From an uncultured Bryobacterales bacterium (GTDB lineage Bacteria > Acidobacteriota > Terriglobia > Bryobacterales > UBA6623): a stretch of DNA of 64,000 bases. The notes beneath the pieces were generated by a model that did not search any database, was not told the DNA's origin, and saw nothing but the letters and a program-made list of their open reading frames with translations. Below, piece by piece: positions 36,567-45,595 of the stretch. The first letter of the stretch is position 1, and each line of letters begins with the position of its first letter. The translations under genes were made by a program, and so were the position numbers. The stretch spans positions 1,870,471 to 1,934,470 of the forward strand of contig OX638379.1 of assembly GCA_951813605.1 (NCBI GenBank), given 5' to 3'.

Positions 36567-36825
36567 GGCATACTTCGAAGACGCACCCTACCCAGAAGCT
36601 CCCGACGAGACCGATGTGAACCTCCGCGCCTATTTCGACTCGCTGAGCGACGACAGACTCGATGAAGTGGATCTGGGCTGGAGCGATTCGGAATTGCGCG
36701 AATGGGACGGAAACTTCCGTAGCGACGGGTCGCTGATGATGGTCTGCTGCGACCGAGACGTGGGGGTCGCAGAGTATCGTCGGGTCCTCGCCGAGTTCCT
36801 TCGGTTCAGGGGTTCGAATAGCTAG
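36559..36825 (+). CDS. Small acidic protein of unknown function
   Basis: An 88-aa protein starting with ATG inside the last codons of the MFS gene (8-base overlap). The sequence is markedly acidic (DDRLDEVDLGWSDSELREWDG) with two adjacent Cys (MMVCCDRD), and no signal peptide or membrane helix. Composition looks like a real soluble protein rather than a frame shadow, but I do not recognise the family. Coupling to the transporter suggests a related role. Confidence 0.5.
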   Translation: MTRAYFEDAPYPEAPDETDVNLRAYFDSLSDDRLDEVDLGWSDSELREWDGNFRSDGSLMMVCCDRDVGVAEYRRVLAEFLRFRGSNS

Positions 36826-37355
36826 CGATCGCGTGCGTCCGCCGAAACATCGGTAGATCGCCGGTTGAGGCAGCTTTGGCAGGTCGTTCCCGGGCGCTCG
36901 ATGCGACGGACGCCTTGACCGCAGCGACCGATTCGAAGGCTTCGCGGGCCCTGGGCCCGTCGAGTGGGGACCCGCGGCTCCCGGCGAATTGGCGGTAAAG
37001 CCCGGGCAATCGTACTCATCAAAGGGGAATCCACGCAATGCCGGACTTGCCCGCCACCTCGCATCCAGCCATTCGAAACCGAGGCCGTTTTGGCGAAGGA
37101 AGCGTTTCTGGGTAGGGATCGGTGCCTAAGAGGACAGCGGCCACGGAACTGCCAGGGCGGCATGCCGCCCAACCTTGAGCGAACGGCGTTCAGCTCAAGA
37201 AGGGACTTACGCACGTAACGCTGAAGGCCCCTTGCGAGCAGGGTTAGACTACGTTTAGTCGGTTTCCAACCCGGCTGAGCTTGGATCGCCGGACAAAGCC
37301 CCCCGGATGGGCTTCGTACGGACTTTGCCAAGATCTTGAGCCGCTTTATCTCTCG
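36826..37355. other. Intergenic, no recognised feature
   Basis: About 530 bases before dsbD. Open frames on the minus strand are Arg/Ser-rich and unconvincing. No RNA gene or clear terminator is visible. It presumably holds the dsbD promoter. Confidence 0.4.
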
Positions 37356-39278
37356 ATGAACAATCCCACTCTGTGTACCATCTGCCGCTGGGCGACAGTG
37401 CTCGGCTTCCTCCTAGGAACCGCTGCAGTCTCGGATGGCCAGATTTACGATCCCGTGCAGTGGCGGCTCGAACTCCACCCCGCCGAGACTTCTCCGAAAT
37501 CCACAGTACTGGGTCGCTTGACCGCCACGATCGAAGAAGGCTGGCACGTCTATTCGACCACAACACCCGAGGGTATCGCTCTTGACTTGAGCGTCGCCGA
37601 CTCGGATGCAATCTCGGACTGGAGAGCCTATCAGCCAGATCCGGAAATCGTTTACGACCCCAACTTTCAAGCCGAGGTCGAGTGGTATACCGGCAAGGTC
37701 GAGTTCTTGCTCGAGCTGGACGTGTCCGATGCGGCGTCGGGGACACAGACGATCGAAGCCCGGGTTCGCTACGGTGCATGCGATCCCCGGCAATGCCTGC
37801 CACCGAAGCGCAAGAGCGCTAGCGCTGCTCTGAGGATTTCGCCAGGCTTCTCGGCAGCGGCAATCGAAATCCCGGACGGGTACCAGCCCGCAAGAAGAAA
37901 CGAAGTAGCCCAATCGGCTACGAATCGAGCCGATGTGGCCACTCGCAGCGCCCAAACAGCGGACTACCAGTCAGAGGATCGGGGCTTGGTGGGGTTTTCC
38001 CTGCTGGCCCTTGTGGCCGGCATTGCAGCAATCTTGACCCCATGCGTGTTTCCGATGATCCCGATCTACATGGGGTCCTTCATGAGCGGCGGCGAACGAC
38101 CCTGGGGTGCAGTCCTGAAGCAGGCAGGCGTGTTTTGCCTTGGCGTGATTGTGTTGTTCACCGCTATCGGAGGAGCAATGAGTGCGTTTCTCGGCCCCTT
38201 CGGACTGAGCCAGATCGGATCCAATGCCTGGGTCAATTTGCTTATCGCCGGCGTGATGTTCACTTTCGCGTTCAGCATGCTCGGGGCGTTTGAAATCACC
38301 CTTCCCAGCAGCTGGACGACCGGTGCTAGCGCGCGGTCGACTGGTAGCGGAGTCATCGCGACGCTGATGCTAAGCCTTGTGTTCACGCTCGCGTCGTTCG
38401 CATGCACGGGCCCGTTCATCGGTTCGGTGCTGGCAGGGTCGGTGGCGACGGGCGGCGCGGCCTTCCCAGTAATCGGGATGGCAATGTTCTCGACGGGACT
38501 GTCCGCGCCGTTCTTCGTGCTCGCGCTCTTTCCGGCCTTGATGAACAGGCTGCCGCGAAGCGGAGGTTGGCTAGCCACTTCCAAGCGAGCCGCGGGAATT
38601 GTGATTGTGGCCATCGGGTTGAAGTACCTGGGCAATGTCGACCAAGTCTTCGGATGGGGATTCCTCACGCGAGAGCGCTTCCTCGCGATATGGATTGTGC
38701 TTTTCGCTGCGGCGGGCCTGTATCTGTGGGGCATCATTCGGCTGGCGGACGACGGACCAATGCAAGGGATCGGTCTGGTGAGGCTCGGTATCGGCGGGGC
38801 GCTGCTAGCGCTCGCTATCACCTTGATACCGGGAATGTTCGGCGGTCGCCTTGGGGAACTCGACGCGCATGTCCCGGAAGCGTCCAGTGCAGGCGCCCTT
38901 GCGAGCGGAGGCGGCGGCGGTCTCTCGTGGATGAAAGACGATCTTGACGGGGCGACTGCCACGGCGCGCGCCGAGGGAAAGACGCTGCTCATCAGCTTCA
39001 CGGGCTATGCTTGCTCGAACTGCAAGTGGATGAAATCGAATATGTTCACGAAGCCGGAGGTGATTGAACTTCTGCAGGATATGGTCTTGGTGGAACTCTA
39101 CACCGACGGACTCGACGAGAAGAGCGCGCTACACCAAGAGCTGCAGATATCGAAGTTCCGTTCGTCAAGCATCCCTTTCTACGCCCTTGTTAGGCTCGAC
39201 GGGTCCGTGGCAGCTACATTCTCGGGGCAGACTAGGGACACTGAGGAGTTCGTCGGATTCCTTTCGAGCGCTTCCTAA
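37356..39278 (+). CDS. dsbD: Thiol:disulfide interchange protein DsbD
   Basis: A 640-aa protein with a signal peptide. The N-terminal periplasmic domain has the Cys pair ACDPRQC (Cys142, Cys147). The eight-helix membrane domain has the paired Cys of TPCVFPMIP (Cys230) and FACTGPF. The C-terminal thioredoxin domain has YACSNCKW (Cys553, Cys556). It passes electrons from cytoplasmic thioredoxin to periplasmic partners, supporting cytochrome c maturation or disulfide repair. The c-type cytochrome downstream (70-base gap) would be a natural beneficiary. The start at 37356 begins the signal peptide; an earlier in-frame ATG at 37281 is rejected. Confidence 0.95.
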   Translation: MNNPTLCTICRWATVLGFLLGTAAVSDGQIYDPVQWRLELHPAETSPKSTVLGRLTATIEEGWHVYSTTTPEGIALDLSVADSDAISDWRAYQPDPEIVYDPNFQAEVEWYTGKVEFLLELDVSDAASGTQTIEARVRYGACDPRQCLPPKRKSASAALRISPGFSAAAIEIPDGYQPARRNEVAQSATNRADVATRSAQTADYQSEDRGLVGFSLLALVAGIAAILTPCVFPMIPIYMGSFMSGGERPWGAVLKQAGVFCLGVIVLFTAIGGAMSAFLGPFGLSQIGSNAWVNLLIAGVMFTFAFSMLGAFEITLPSSWTTGASARSTGSGVIATLMLSLVFTLASFACTGPFIGSVLAGSVATGGAAFPVIGMAMFSTGLSAPFFVLALFPALMNRLPRSGGWLATSKRAAGIVIVAIGLKYLGNVDQVFGWGFLTRERFLAIWIVLFAAAGLYLWGIIRLADDGPMQGIGLVRLGIGGALLALAITLIPGMFGGRLGELDAHVPEASSAGALASGGGGGLSWMKDDLDGATATARAEGKTLLISFTGYACSNCKWMKSNMFTKPEVIELLQDMVLVELYTDGLDEKSALHQELQISKFRSSSIPFYALVRLDGSVAATFSGQTRDTEEFVGFLSSAS

Positions 39279-39347
39279 AGCAGATCAGGCCGTCCCGGGA
39301 GGGTCCAATCGCCTTGATTCACTGATGGCCGGTATGGATATCTAAGG

Positions 39348-39914
39348 ATGACGACTCGTGCCCGATCACGCCCTCGGCCTAGAGCGGCGATTCGCTGCGC
39401 GTTGCTGTGCGGAGCATTGCGAGCCGAACACGGCTCATTTCGTCGTCTGGCACTGTGGATATCCAAGAGCGCCAGTCTCCCGGCCCGCTCGGCGCTGATT
39501 GTTGCGATCGCCGCGCTCAGCGCCGGCGCGCAGGATGAATTGCCAACCGAAGGTCAGCGCTTGTTCGAGAGCTATTGCTCCGCATGCCATCAATACGATG
39601 AACAAGGCATGGGCGAGGCACCGCCCCTCGACAAGTCGCCTTGGGTGACCGGCCCGTCGGAGCGCCTTGTCCGCATCGTGCTGCACGGTGTCAAGGGCCG
39701 AATCGAAATCGGCGGCAGAGTGTATGACCGCGAAATGCCGGGGTTCGGGCGGGTTCTGTCCGACGAGGAGGCGGCGCGGCTCGCTTCCTACACACGCTTG
39801 CGGTTCGGTTCCCATGATCCGAAGGTCACGGCAAGCGAAGTGGAGCGGGTCAGGCGGGAAAACGCCGACAGGACCGAATACTGGCAAGCGGACGAGCTGC
39901 TTCGCCTCCACTAG
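39348..39914 (+). CDS. Mono-haem cytochrome c
   Basis: A 188-aa exported protein with one haem site CSACH (Cys77, Cys80, His81) and a likely Met axial ligand in DREMPGFGRVLSDEEAA. The pattern GQRLFESYCSACHQYDEQG...PPLDKSPWV resembles the cytochrome c domains of dehydrogenase-associated electron carriers. The hydrophobic export segment begins only near residue 46, so the true start may be downstream of the ATG at 39348, but no better ATG exists. It is probably co-transcribed with dsbD. Confidence 0.87.
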   Translation: MTTRARSRPRPRAAIRCALLCGALRAEHGSFRRLALWISKSASLPARSALIVAIAALSAGAQDELPTEGQRLFESYCSACHQYDEQGMGEAPPLDKSPWVTGPSERLVRIVLHGVKGRIEIGGRVYDREMPGFGRVLSDEEAARLASYTRLRFGSHDPKVTASEVERVRRENADRTEYWQADELLRLH

Positions 39915-40398
39915 CACTTCCTCCGTTGCAGCGTATGCCCCTTAGCGACTCACGCCGGGTTTGATTCCCCCGCAGTCCGAACCGCTCCGACTCGCGTCGC
40001 GTGGCCCTAGCCCCGCGCCTTGCTCGGCACGCATCACTCGGCCTGAGACCTGCCGTGCTCGATCCGCATGCAGTGCTGGCTGGGCATGCCACGACGACTC
40101 TCCAACAGAGCGAACCGTTCGCCAAATATCCGGTTAGCAATCTACTGAGACCGGCTTCAATTTTTCGAGCGATACAGTCACAGCCCAGGAGCGTCTGGCA
40201 TCACTGAAAGAGCCTTGCGGTCCAGATCGCGACTTGCGAACAAATGGCACCGACACCCATCGCAGCCACGAGTCGCAGCAACGCGCTCTCGGCTAGTAGC
40301 GCCGCTACTTAATCGTCGGGTTGCGGCCGTAAAGGCGAACCCGCTAGGGCCGCAGGCACGCCCACAATACGATTCCGCCTCCAGCGGGCGGCGGAACC
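39915..40398. other. Intergenic between convergent genes
   Basis: About 480 bases between the cytochrome and the convergent beta-propeller gene. No recognised gene, repeat or strong hairpin. Confidence 0.4.
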
Positions 40399-41487
40399 TC
40401 AGTCCGAGTGCTTGCGACCTAGCCCGAACTCGTGACCGATTCGAACGACCTTGCCGTCCTGCATATGGACTTCGACAAACTTGGATCCGCTGACCGGCAT
40501 GCCGGTCTCGTCCCGCAATGTCGCCACCAGCTTCTTGGTCTTGACATCGAACACGTCAGGTGTATGTGACCAGGCGTACTTCCCGTCCAAGCTGAAAGTG
40601 ACCCATCCGTGGCCGCCTTGAGACAGATTCACATGCCCTTTCGGGGCCGGAGGCATCTGGGTCGCGTCGAAGATGAACAACTTCTGCCCTCTCTGGTCGC
40701 TGATCCAGAGCTCCGTCTCATCCGGGGTCAAGCCCGCCCCGTGCGTGCGGTGCGGGATTTTCTCTTCCCCGGCGAAAACCCGATGAATCGCCTTGCCGGC
40801 CTTTAGATCCACTACATCGAATCCGACGTGGTTGCCGAGGCAGACGTACGCATAGCGCTCTTGGCTGTCGATCGTGTACGGAAATATTCCCCGCTCGCCC
40901 ACATCCTTCACCTGCATCAGAAGTTCGTCCGTTGCGGTGTCGAACACGGAGAGCATCGTCGTCGTTCCCAGATAGACCTTCGTGCCTGACAGGTTAACTA
41001 TGCTGTTGTGCGCCTGAGGTCCGACCTTGATGCGCTTGATGAGTTCGCCGGTCTCGCCGTCAACCACCAGAAAGCCGCTGTCTTCGCCCTTGTACCACCA
41101 GCCGGTGGGGGCGTAAATCTTCTTGCCGTCCAGGGTCACGGACGAGCGGTCGCAGCCCGCGTCATAGACTCTCTCCCAGACTTTCTTCTCACTCTCGATG
41201 TCAAAGCGGCCGAGACGATGATTGGTCGAGGAGTAGTAGACGCTGTGCTTCGCTAGGTTCCCGGCGAACCCGCGCAGCCCCTCCTCGAAGATCGGCATGT
41301 CGATCCGCCGGACGAACTTGTGCCCATTGTCGATGTCGAAGATCAGGATTCCGGGCTTGGAGCGCCCTTCCTTTTGCGCGCCGTCGGGCATGCTGAGGTA
41401 GAGCAAACGCTGGACCTTACCGGAATCCGCCAAGCCGGACATTGGAAGGCCCAAGCAAAGTGCAAGGATGAACTTAAGCCGTCTCAT
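40399..41487 (-). CDS. Secreted YncE/amine-dehydrogenase-like beta-propeller protein
   Basis: A 362-aa protein with a signal peptide (residues 1-20) and repeated short beta segments of a seven-bladed propeller. Examples are GILIFDIDNGHKFV, GFLVVDGETGELIKRIKVG, TMLSVFDTATDELL, VGFDVVDLKAGKAIHRVF and KLFIFDATQ. This is the YVTN/YncE and methylamine-dehydrogenase heavy-chain-like fold. No tryptophan-derived cofactor partner gene is adjacent, so enzymatic activity is doubtful. It may be a binding or scaffold protein. Start at 41487 begins the signal peptide. It is the last gene of a same-strand run with the ferredoxin and sulfatase. Confidence 0.82.
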   Translation of the reverse strand: MRRLKFILALCLGLPMSGLADSGKVQRLLYLSMPDGAQKEGRSKPGILIFDIDNGHKFVRRIDMPIFEEGLRGFAGNLAKHSVYYSSTNHRLGRFDIESEKKVWERVYDAGCDRSSVTLDGKKIYAPTGWWYKGEDSGFLVVDGETGELIKRIKVGPQAHNSIVNLSGTKVYLGTTTMLSVFDTATDELLMQVKDVGERGIFPYTIDSQERYAYVCLGNHVGFDVVDLKAGKAIHRVFAGEEKIPHRTHGAGLTPDETELWISDQRGQKLFIFDATQMPPAPKGHVNLSQGGHGWVTFSLDGKYAWSHTPDVFDVKTKKLVATLRDETGMPVSGSKFVEVHMQDGKVVRIGHEFGLGRKHSD

Positions 41488-41584
41488 GCCAAGAATGGTA
41501 CAGGCCGCTAGCGACCAGGTCAACTCGCGGAGAACAACAGAGCAAGCTCTCGGTCAATGCAATAGCCGAAATCTTCCGGCCCGG

Positions 41585-41974
41585 CTATTCGACCTCGTTC
41601 CCTTCCCTGTCTAAGTTCTCGGGCACCGGCAGAGGGTTTCTTGCAAAGACATACTCTTCGACCGGCTTACCGCCTTGCACGTGCTCCACGAGGATCCTCT
41701 CCAAGACTTCGCTGGTCGCCGAGTGGTACCACGTGCCGTCGGGGTAGACGACCGCGATAGGGCCCCTGTCGCACACACGAAGGCAATTCACCTTCGTCCG
41801 ATAAACGCACCCTTCGCCGTGAGCTAGGCCCAACTCCTTCAATCGATCCTTGAGGAACGTCCAAGCGGGTATAGTGATCTCGCGTGCGGCGCACTTCGGC
41901 TTCGTCTGGTCAGCGCACAGCAAGATGTGGCGTGAGTATCTGCCGGTCGGGATGCGGAGATCGCCCGGCATCAT
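41585..41974 (-). CDS. Thioredoxin-like [2Fe-2S] ferredoxin
   Basis: A 129-aa protein of the thioredoxin-like 2Fe-2S ferredoxin family (Shethna I / NuoE-like fold). Four Cys ligands are seen: LLCADQTKPKC (near residues 19 and 27) and KVNCLRVCDRGP (near 63 and 67), followed by AVVYPDGTWYHS. It carries electrons in the cytoplasm. The start overlaps the sulfatase stop (ATGA), so translation is coupled. Why a cytosolic ferredoxin follows an exported sulfatase is unclear. Confidence 0.88.
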   Translation of the reverse strand: MMPGDLRIPTGRYSRHILLCADQTKPKCAAREITIPAWTFLKDRLKELGLAHGEGCVYRTKVNCLRVCDRGPIAVVYPDGTWYHSATSEVLERILVEHVQGGKPVEEYVFARNPLPVPENLDREGNEVE

Positions 41975-43422
41975 CCCACTCCGATCATCGCGTGCATTGT
42001 CTGGGTCAGCCGTTGGACATCGCTCAATGCCCGTTTCGCGAGGTCCGTGTTTTCCAAAGTGTCTTCTTGAATGTCATACAGAAGCGGTTCCACCCCGGAA
42101 TCCCCCTCGGGATAGACCGGAAGGCCGCTTCCCACCGAGCGTCCGCCCGCATAGCCGCGAATCAGCTTGAGTCGACCGTCTGTGATGCACCGCCAAGGAT
42201 CGAGTCCGCTCAGTAGGAATTCGCGGTGGGACTCAGTCGATCCGTCCAAGACGGGGCGGAGCGACCGACTGTCCATGCTGTCCGGCGCTGCGATGCCGGC
42301 GTAATCGAGAAATGTCGCGGCAAGATCGATCAAGCTCACCAGCGCCCCGGTCGCGGCTCCCTGGCGGACACCAGGGCCGGCCGCTACGAGCGGGATGCCC
42401 ACGGATCCCTGCTGGGGGAGGCGCTTCATCCAGAGACCGTGGTCGCCTAGCATTTCGCCGTGGTCGCTTGTGAAAACGACTAGCGTGTTGTCCAGCTCTC
42501 CCCTCTCGTCGACCTCGGTAAGCAGTTTTCCAAGCCAACCGTCAATGTTCTCGATCATGGCCGCGTAATTGCGGCGGATCTCCAGGTGCTTCTGGGGTGT
42601 GAACTCCGTATTGCGATTGGGTTGCGGAAAGTCCACGTCGCGGTAGAGGCCATCCATTCGCGTCGTGACGTCGACGGGCTCGTGTGGCCCGGCAAAGTTG
42701 ACTGCCAAGTGCCACGGGGTGCCTCGAGGGGCCTCCCGCAGCAAACGCAAGCCTTGCGCGGCGATCCAGTTGTCACAGTACGACTCCTCGGGCAGCGGCG
42801 TGGGGAAGGTGGCGGCAAAAGTTCCTTCCTCACGCCGCCGGCCAAAGTCTTTCCGATGGGTCTCGACGCGCCCGGTCGCGTGCAGGTGAGCCGTATAGGG
42901 GTCACAAGGCTCGTCCATTCCCCAGCGGATCGCGTCCCACTTGCCGGCACTGTCGATTCCTGCGGAGAAACCCCACTCGGGCAGGAGGTGCTGGCCTTCC
43001 ACACCCCAGCTAGGTTCGGGCTTGTGCAGATCGAATTTGCCGCATCCCATCACGTGATAGCCCGCTTCCCGAAGCAGAGAGTAGTAGGTGGTCCGGGCGA
43101 GCGGGTAGTTCAAGCTGTTGTCCGGGACGCCGCACCGCTGATACTCCATGCCTCCGGCGAGGCAGGCCCTCGACGGGGCGCATAAGGGTGACGCGCAGTA
43201 GCAGTTTTCAAAGTTCACGCCACGGGCTGCAAGGGCATCTAGGTTCGGGGTCCGCACGGGAATTGCCGGATTCATGCCGGTCCAGTCATAGCGCAATTGA
43301 TCCGGCACGACCAGCAGGATGTTGGGGGGATTGCTGCGAGCCGACCGGTCAGCGGCACCGCAAGCCGCGGCAACTGCGGCGACCGAGCCGGCAAGGAGGT
43401 CGCGACGCGATAGCTCGGGCAT
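41971..43422 (-). CDS. Exported sulfatase (Cys type), Tat/lipoprotein signal
   Basis: A 483-aa sulfatase. The N-terminus has twin arginines (LSRRDLLAGS) and a lipobox-like AAACG with Cys21, suggesting Tat export and lipid anchoring. The active-site motif is CAPSR (Cys81 converted to formylglycine, Arg85). The metal site includes Asp41 and the later FTSDHGEMLGDHGLW. It would remove sulfate from a polysaccharide or aromatic ester. It is followed by a translationally coupled ferredoxin. No sulfatase-maturating enzyme gene is in the window. Exact substrate is unknown. Confidence 0.93.
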   Translation of the reverse strand: MPELSRRDLLAGSVAAVAAACGAADRSARSNPPNILLVVPDQLRYDWTGMNPAIPVRTPNLDALAARGVNFENCYCASPLCAPSRACLAGGMEYQRCGVPDNSLNYPLARTTYYSLLREAGYHVMGCGKFDLHKPEPSWGVEGQHLLPEWGFSAGIDSAGKWDAIRWGMDEPCDPYTAHLHATGRVETHRKDFGRRREEGTFAATFPTPLPEESYCDNWIAAQGLRLLREAPRGTPWHLAVNFAGPHEPVDVTTRMDGLYRDVDFPQPNRNTEFTPQKHLEIRRNYAAMIENIDGWLGKLLTEVDERGELDNTLVVFTSDHGEMLGDHGLWMKRLPQQGSVGIPLVAAGPGVRQGAATGALVSLIDLAATFLDYAGIAAPDSMDSRSLRPVLDGSTESHREFLLSGLDPWRCITDGRLKLIRGYAGGRSVGSGLPVYPEGDSGVEPLLYDIQEDTLENTDLAKRALSDVQRLTQTMHAMIGVG

Positions 43423-43757
43423 CGCCTACGAGTGTAGCGTTACAGGATCGCTCGCAAGGAGGCAGCCATCGAGGAGGGCATGGCCTTCTCGCTTGCTGTT
43501 GGTCGGTTCCCGCAGCACCCTCTTGGCGCGCGCAGGATCTGTGTTCTTCACAAGGGCGTTCAGCAAAGGTCGAGCCCGGGCGGGAAGATCCAGTTCGGTT
43601 TAACGGGACGGGCGGGTTTTACGGGAATCCTCCAAGGTCTGGACCAGCAGTCGGCGCGCCGCTTGCTGGTCGAACTCGAAGCGACCAAGGCGAAATCGGA
43701 TCCAAGGCCGTTGCGCTGCGACTCAGAGGCCGGGAGGGAGGCCCCTAGAATGGGGCG
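43423..43757. other. Divergent promoter region between two sulfatase genes
   Basis: About 335 bases separate two divergently transcribed sulfatase genes. Both promoters must lie here. No gene or clear operator was recognised. Confidence 0.4.
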
Positions 43758-45176
43758 ATGCTTTCGCGAATCGTATTGCTATGCGGCTTCTTGGCGGCGC
43801 TGCCGCTTTTTTCCCAAGACAGGCCCAACGTGCTGTTCATCGCCGTGGACGACCTCAACGATTGGGTCGGCTGCCTTGGAGGGCACCCCCAAGCGAAGAC
43901 TCCTAACATTGACGGGCTCGCCGCAAGGGGCGTATTGTTCGCCAACGCGCACTGCGCCGCCCCCTTGTGCAATCCGTCTCGGACTGCCCTGCTATTCGGG
44001 AAGCGTCCAACGACTACCGGCGTGGTCGGCAACATGGACGATTGGCGCAAGTTCGACTCGCTCCAAGGCTCGGAGTCGCTGCCGCAATTCTTCCGGCGGC
44101 ACGGCTACTTCACGGCGGCGGCAGGAAAGATCTTCCATGCCAACCACGGAGGCTGGCGCGGCGCTCTTACGCATGCTGAGGGTGCGCCGTACGCCGGACG
44201 GAGCGGATTCGGCCAGCCGGAAGCGTGGGACGAGCGATTTCCGGCTAAGACCATCCAGCTTCCGATGGCGCCTGTGCTGATCGATTCCCATCGAAATGGC
44301 ATCAACCATCACTGGGACTGGGGGCCGATCGACTTCAAGGCGGACGTAACAGAAGACGGTCAGGTATCGCGATGGGCCGTGCGCCAGTTACGTGCCGAAC
44401 ATTCGAAGCCGTTCTTTCTCGCGGTCGGAATATACCGGCCTCACGACCCGCAGTACGCACCGAGCGAATACTTCGACGAACACCCCTTGGCGAATGTCGA
44501 GCTGCCGACGATACTTGCATCGGACTTAGACGACATTCCCGCGATCGCCAAGCGTTACACGCGAGCCGCCAACAACTACGAGGCCATGATCCGCAAGCAC
44601 AATGCGCTGCAATCGGCAACCAGAGGGTATTTGGCGTCCGTCACATTCGCCGACGACATGATCGGACGGGTGCTGAAGGCCTTGGAGGCCAGCCGATACG
44701 CAGACAACACCGTCGTGATCCTGTTTTCCGATCACGGGTATCACATCGGCGAGAAGCAGAAGTATCACAAGAGCACGCTCTGGGAAGAGTCAACGCGAGT
44801 GCCGCTGATCGTATCGGCCCCTGGGGTTGCCGTGCCGGGAGGCTTATCGGCCCGGGCGGTAAGCCTGATAGACATTTATCCGACCCTAGCTCAATTGGCG
44901 TCATTGGATGCTCCGGAAGATCTGGACGGCGAGAGCCTTGTGCCCCTCTTGCGAGATCCGGCAGCGCCCCGCAGCGCACCGGCTCTAACTACCCGCCAAG
45001 GCCGCCATCACGCGGTCCGGACGGATCGATGGCGCTACATACGATACAGCGATGGAAGCGAAGAGCTTTACGACCACGAGGCGGATCGAATGGAGTGGAA
45101 TAATCTGGCGAACGATGCCGCCCACGCGGTGACCAAGCAACGACTGGCCGACGAGCTAGGTCGGATGCTCAACTAG
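43758..45176 (+). CDS. Secreted iduronate-2-sulfatase-like sulfatase
   Basis: A 472-aa sulfatase with a Sec signal peptide (residues 1-20). The metal-binding pair is Asp31-Asp32 (AVDDLNDW). The active site is CNPSRTAL (Cys71, Arg75). Family blocks GKIFHANHGG, PFFLAVGIYRPHDP, ILFSDHGYHIGEKQKYHKSTLWEE and a C-terminal ELYDHEADRMEWNNLA match iduronate-2-sulfatase-like enzymes. It probably acts on sulfated polysaccharide fragments in the periplasm. The two decayed sulfatase fragments at 19941 and 23562 are of the same general type. Confidence 0.94.
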   Translation: MLSRIVLLCGFLAALPLFSQDRPNVLFIAVDDLNDWVGCLGGHPQAKTPNIDGLAARGVLFANAHCAAPLCNPSRTALLFGKRPTTTGVVGNMDDWRKFDSLQGSESLPQFFRRHGYFTAAAGKIFHANHGGWRGALTHAEGAPYAGRSGFGQPEAWDERFPAKTIQLPMAPVLIDSHRNGINHHWDWGPIDFKADVTEDGQVSRWAVRQLRAEHSKPFFLAVGIYRPHDPQYAPSEYFDEHPLANVELPTILASDLDDIPAIAKRYTRAANNYEAMIRKHNALQSATRGYLASVTFADDMIGRVLKALEASRYADNTVVILFSDHGYHIGEKQKYHKSTLWEESTRVPLIVSAPGVAVPGGLSARAVSLIDIYPTLAQLASLDAPEDLDGESLVPLLRDPAAPRSAPALTTRQGRHHAVRTDRWRYIRYSDGSEELYDHEADRMEWNNLANDAAHAVTKQRLADELGRMLN

Positions 45177-45238
45177 CCGCACAGGATTGCGCGCCTGAGC
45201 GGGAGCTGGCGTCGCAATTGACGGTTCGAAAACGACAG

Positions 45239-45529
45239 TTAGTGAATCTCGAAGTCTGGCGGGTCGTCGGACCGGTAAGGGTCTTCGGATTCCCGTTGCT
45301 TCCTGGCGATCATCCCGAGAATTGCCGCGACAGCGAGGATTCCAACGACCAGCGTGATATGCCTGATTCCTCTCAAGGCGAGAAACACGCTACCCAGTAG
45401 CGAGAACAACAGCAACAGGGCTACCGCCCGAATCACGAACTGCCTGATGGTCTGACGGGACCCCTCGGCCGAACCGCCTTCGTCGTGTGGGTTGCGGACG
45501 TAGGGACTGCCGTCTTCCCAGTCACTCAT
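45239..45529 (-). CDS. Small membrane protein downstream of msrP
   Basis: A 96-aa protein. A hydrophilic acidic N-terminal region is followed by two membrane helices (around residues 30-52 and 57-74) and an acidic cytoplasmic or periplasmic tail (RKQRESEDPYRSDDPPDF). The start at 45529 (MSDWEDGSPYVRN) is chosen over 45556, which adds nine weak residues. It follows msrP on the same strand after 66 bases. I do not recognise a family. It sits where the haem protein MsrQ is often found but is far too small to be MsrQ. Confidence 0.6.
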   Translation of the reverse strand: MSDWEDGSPYVRNPHDEGGSAEGSRQTIRQFVIRAVALLLLFSLLGSVFLALRGIRHITLVVGILAVAAILGMIARKQRESEDPYRSDDPPDFEIH

Positions 45530-45595
45530 CCCTGTGAATGCCAACCCCCGTCCCAAGCCCGCGCGACCAGCCTCCGGCCTTGGATCAAGCGACGC

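Noticed and set aside
36811-36825. GGTTCGAAT resembling a tRNA T-loop
   Set aside because: It is inside a coding frame and no acceptor or anticodon stem can be folded around it; no tRNA was found anywhere in the window.
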